Source: Caballeronia glebae (GTDB lineage Bacteria; Pseudomonadota; Gammaproteobacteria; Burkholderiales; Burkholderiaceae). Taken from it: 64,000 nucleotides of DNA. Location: assembly GCF_001545035.1 (NCBI RefSeq), contig NZ_FCOJ02000012.1, positions 62,001-126,000 on the forward strand, written 5' to 3'. The notes under the pieces were generated by a model. That model was given only the letters and a program-made list of their open reading frames with translations, did no database searches and was not told the DNA's origin. Both the position numbers and the translations under genes were made by a program. Positions 61,416 to 64,000 of the stretch are shown here, piece after piece (position 1 is the first letter of the stretch; each line of letters starts with the position of its first letter).

Positions 61416-63041
61416 ATGGACATTCAATTCAGCTTGCTCGATCAAGCGCTGATTCGCTACCGAAACAGCAATCGACAGGAACGGCACGCGACGTTGCCGG
61501 AACTGTTTGTTGCCTTCAACGCTGATGAAGTGTGCGACTTTCCCGCGCTGCGTCCGCACCAACGGCATCCGTGGCACGCGTTTCTCGTGCAACTGGCGGC
61601 AATCGCGCTTCATGCGGCCGAGCGCGAGACGCCCTACGAAACTGCTAACGAATGGCGCGCCGCTCTGCTTGCGCTGACACCCGGCGATAGCGACGGCGCG
61701 GCGTTCTCGCTCATCGCGCCGGACGATCGTCCCGCTTTCATGCAGCCGCCGTGCGAACGCGGGGCAACGCGTGCGTGGAAGAAGCGGATCAAGACGCCCG
61801 ATGCGCTGGACATGCTGGTGACATCGAGGAATCACGATCTCAAGGCGCAGCGCATGGTTCATGCAACGGCCGAGGACTGGATCTTCGCGCTCGTCAGCTT
61901 GCAGACGCAAGAGGGTTTTCTTGGCGCGGGCAACTATGGCATTTCGCGGATGAACGGTGGTTTCGCCAGTCGTCCGGCGTTCGGCGTAGTGCCAGTCGGA
62001 CGGTGGGGCAAGCGTTGGGCGCGTGATGTACAGCTTCTGCTTGGCGCCCGCGAGCGGATTGTGGAGAAGGTCGAGCTGAAGGAAAAAGGCGGCGTCGCAC
62101 TCGTGTGGCTTCAGCCTTGGGACGGCGCCGCCAGCCTTTCCTTCTCCGAACTCGATCCCTTCTATATCGAAGTGTGCCGGCGCGTGCGCATAGAGGCGCA
62201 AGGCGAAACGCTCGGCGCGATCGGTACGGGCAGCAAGGTTACGCGCATCGCCGCGAAGGAGCGCTGCGGCATGACGGGCGACGCCTGGACGCCGGTCAAC
62301 GTCGCGGAAGGCAAGGCGCTCTCGATCACGGCGAAAGGCTTCGACTACAAGCTCGCGAGCACGCTCGCGTTCTCGGGTGAATGCGCAACAAACATCGCCC
62401 GCACAGTGCTGGATGACGACGGCACGGAAGGCGTGTTCATTCTCGCTCAAGGTATCACGCGCGGTCAGGGAAAGACCGAGGGGTATCACGAACGACGCAT
62501 TCCCATAACCAAAACCATGCGCCGCCTGATGTCGCGGCAAAAAAGCGACGAGATCGCCAAAGCAGCGGAAGAGCGCATCAAAGTAATCGGCGAAGTCCGC
62601 AAGACGCTCTGGGGCGCGTTGTGCGCGCTGTTGGGCAACGGCGATCAGAACGTGAGCGACGACACCAAGAGCCGGGCCGGCAACTTTGCGAGAGCGTTCG
62701 AGCAAGGAGAAGACCGGCGCTTCTTCGACGATCTGGGCAACGAGATCGAAGCCGACGACCGCGTCAGCGAGCACGATCGATGGCTTCTCGCACTCGCTGA
62801 TCGGGCCGCCGAGGTGTTGCAGCAAGCGTTCGTCGCGGGACCCCGCAGTGCGGAGCGTGTTTATCGCGCTCGCGGTGCGGCGCTTGCGCGTTTCCGCGGT
62901 GGCTTGCGCTACGAGAAAGCGCACCCTCAACTCGCTCGCGTATTGAAGCAGCGCGATGAAGCGCGTAAAGACACGCAATCCGACGCGCACCCCGACGCGC
63001 AATCCGAATCGTTCGAAGAGGTTTCAAATGACTCAAATTGA
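61416..63041 (+). CDS. cas8e: Cascade large subunit Cas8e (Cse1/CasA)
   Basis: 541 aa. Cse1-family segments are ALRPHQRHPWHAFLVQLAAIA near 49, ALVSLQTQEGFLGAGNYGISRMNGG near 168 and FMQPP near 109. The C-terminal four-helix bundle follows from about 380. The subunit recognises the PAM and recruits Cas3. It lies 8 bases after cas3 and overlaps cse2 by 14 bases. The last 25 residues are charged repeats (DTQSDAHPDAQSE) beyond the usual end of the family. Confidence 0.95.
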   Translation: MDIQFSLLDQALIRYRNSNRQERHATLPELFVAFNADEVCDFPALRPHQRHPWHAFLVQLAAIALHAAERETPYETANEWRAALLALTPGDSDGAAFSLIAPDDRPAFMQPPCERGATRAWKKRIKTPDALDMLVTSRNHDLKAQRMVHATAEDWIFALVSLQTQEGFLGAGNYGISRMNGGFASRPAFGVVPVGRWGKRWARDVQLLLGARERIVEKVELKEKGGVALVWLQPWDGAASLSFSELDPFYIEVCRRVRIEAQGETLGAIGTGSKVTRIAAKERCGMTGDAWTPVNVAEGKALSITAKGFDYKLASTLAFSGECATNIARTVLDDDGTEGVFILAQGITRGQGKTEGYHERRIPITKTMRRLMSRQKSDEIAKAAEERIKVIGEVRKTLWGALCALLGNGDQNVSDDTKSRAGNFARAFEQGEDRRFFDDLGNEIEADDRVSEHDRWLLALADRAAEVLQQAFVAGPRSAERVYRARGAALARFRGGLRYEKAHPQLARVLKQRDEARKDTQSDAHPDAQSESFEEVSNDSN

Positions 63042-63621
63042 AGGCGTCGCGTTGAGCACGTGGCGCGTCTTTGCTTTTCAGGCGCAAGCGCTCGCCCGTT
63101 TCATTGATGCGGGCCGATTAGGCGAAGGCTCGATGAAGGCCGATTATGTCGCGCTCAAACGTCTCGATCCGGACGCCGAAGCGCTGACAGTGCAGCAGAT
63201 TGCGGCCCTCACGCGCGCATTGCACCGTGCGAAGGTGGACTGCGACCAGTTGAGCGTCGAACGCTGGAAACGATGGGCCGTGATCGTCAACGGCATCGCG
63301 CTGACGGGCCACCACATTCCCGAGGAAGGCGCGGACAAGGCGAGCTCGCAATTCGGAAACCAGCTAAGGCGGGCGGGCGTGTCGGACGCGCGCGTCACGC
63401 GGCTTTTCAACGCGCGTGGCGACGCGTTCTTCCCGCTCCTGCAACGTGTTCTTCGCTTGATGGAAAGCAGGAAGGTCAAGCCGAACTGGGCAGATCTGGG
63501 CACATTCGTTCTCAACGAAAGTGCGGAACATCCCAAGGGCAAGCGCTGGGCGGAGGCGTTGCGCATCAGGTTCGTTCATGACCATGCGAGCGCCAAGCCT
63601 GAAAGCGCAAAGAAGCCTTGA
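63028..63621 (+). CDS. cse2: Cascade small subunit Cse2 (CasB/Cas11)
   Basis: 197 aa, all-helical, basic. Cse2 signatures are GRLGEGSMKADYVALKRLDP-like N-terminal segment, then FGNQLRRAGVSDARVTRLFNARGDAFFPLL and the C-terminal WADLGTFVLN. The protein forms the belly dimer of Cascade and contacts crRNA and target DNA. The start at 63028 is supported by GAAGAGG upstream; frame codons before it belong to cas8e DNA. Confidence 0.94.
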   Translation: MTQIEGVALSTWRVFAFQAQALARFIDAGRLGEGSMKADYVALKRLDPDAEALTVQQIAALTRALHRAKVDCDQLSVERWKRWAVIVNGIALTGHHIPEEGADKASSQFGNQLRRAGVSDARVTRLFNARGDAFFPLLQRVLRLMESRKVKPNWADLGTFVLNESAEHPKGKRWAEALRIRFVHDHASAKPESAKKP

Positions 63622-63679
63622 CCGTCGCCATTCATCAACACGCGTACTCAAACAGAAACAGAAACAGAAGGAATCGAAC

Positions 63680-64000
63680 ATGGCCCTCCCGCGCTTCGTC
63701 CAGATCCACACGCTGCAAAGCTACTCCGCCGCGCTCCTCAATCGCGACGATTCAGGCCTCGCCAAACGCCTCCCGATGGGCGATGCCATCCGCACACGCA
63801 TTTCGTCGCAATGTCTCAAACGCCACTGGCGCACGGCGGACGATCACCATTCGCTTGCGCGGCTCGGCGTGCCGATGGCGATTCGCTCGCGCAGCACGCT
63901 CACGATGATCCGCGACGAAATGATCAAACACGACGTGCCCGAGAATCTCGCTCAGGCCGCGGCCGAAGCCTTGCGCGACGCAGGCCTGCTCGACAAGGGC
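63680..64000 (+). CDS. cas7e: Cascade backbone subunit Cas7e (Cse4/CasC), 3' part outside window
   Basis: First 107 codons; the frame is open to the window edge. MALPRFVQIHTLQSYSAALL and NRDDSGLAKRLPMG, then RTRISSQCLKRHWR are diagnostic of Cas7e, six copies of which form the crRNA-bound backbone. AAGGAAT precedes the ATG. A short CAGAAA tandem (about 63650-63668) lies just upstream. Downstream cas5, cas6, cas1 and cas2 are expected beyond the window. Confidence 0.94.
   Translation, partial: MALPRFVQIHTLQSYSAALLNRDDSGLAKRLPMGDAIRTRISSQCLKRHWRTADDHHSLARLGVPMAIRSRSTLTMIRDEMIKHDVPENLAQAAAEALRDAGLLDKG

Overview
The window is high-GC beta-proteobacterial DNA. Gene content and style (kbl-tdh, GlxA-type regulators, soxBDAG, a non-phosphorylative fucose pathway) point to Burkholderiaceae, most likely Paraburkholderia or Caballeronia. 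It covers the replication and partition region of a secondary replicon (chromid or chromosome 2). The support for this is a Rep_3-type initiator preceded by about 20 co-oriented 17-bp iterons, a convergent parA-parB pair, and seven copies or near-copies of the 16-bp palindrome CTTTATGCGCATAAAG. Genus and replicon identity are inferences.

Left arm (1-9.8 kb): an edge-truncated M20 amidohydrolase with a divergent LysR regulator, a small outer-membrane protein, a YceI lipoprotein, the threonine-degrading pair kbl-tdh with a divergent XRE-cupin regulator, a CsbD-like protein, an orphan gene behind a LexA-type box, a DUF2252 protein and a tyrosine-recombinase-like protein that has lost its catalytic residues. 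Origin (9.8-16.3 kb): a KfrA-like coiled-coil protein, the iteron field, rep, parB, parA and a parS cluster. Then come a Pat-like acetyltransferase and an unrecognised gene.

Middle (19.4-29.7 kb): an IclR regulator faces a sugar ABC transporter and a full oxidative L-fucose-type pathway: dehydrogenase, lactonase, two-part UxaA-like dehydratase, SDR and FAH hydrolase. A chemoreceptor, an AGE-family epimerase, MgtC-like and membrane-anchored proteins and a 50-aa small gene follow (29.9-35.0 kb).

Betaine/nitrogen region (35.4-56 kb): a glycine betaine/choline ABC transporter with a GlxA-type regulator; a polyamine-type antiporter with two tandem paralogous amino-acid decarboxylases; a class II aldolase; a second GlxA-type regulator (GbdR-like); L-serine deaminase; and the sarcosine oxidase operon soxBDAG with a FolB-like gene. 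Sarcosine to glycine, then serine, then pyruvate is the likely flow, with one-carbon units passed to folate.

Right end (55.9-64 kb): a type I-E CRISPR array of 41 repeats plus one degenerate terminal repeat, read leftward from an A/T-rich leader. The leader is shared with the divergent cas3-cas8e-cse2-cas7e operon, which runs off the window.
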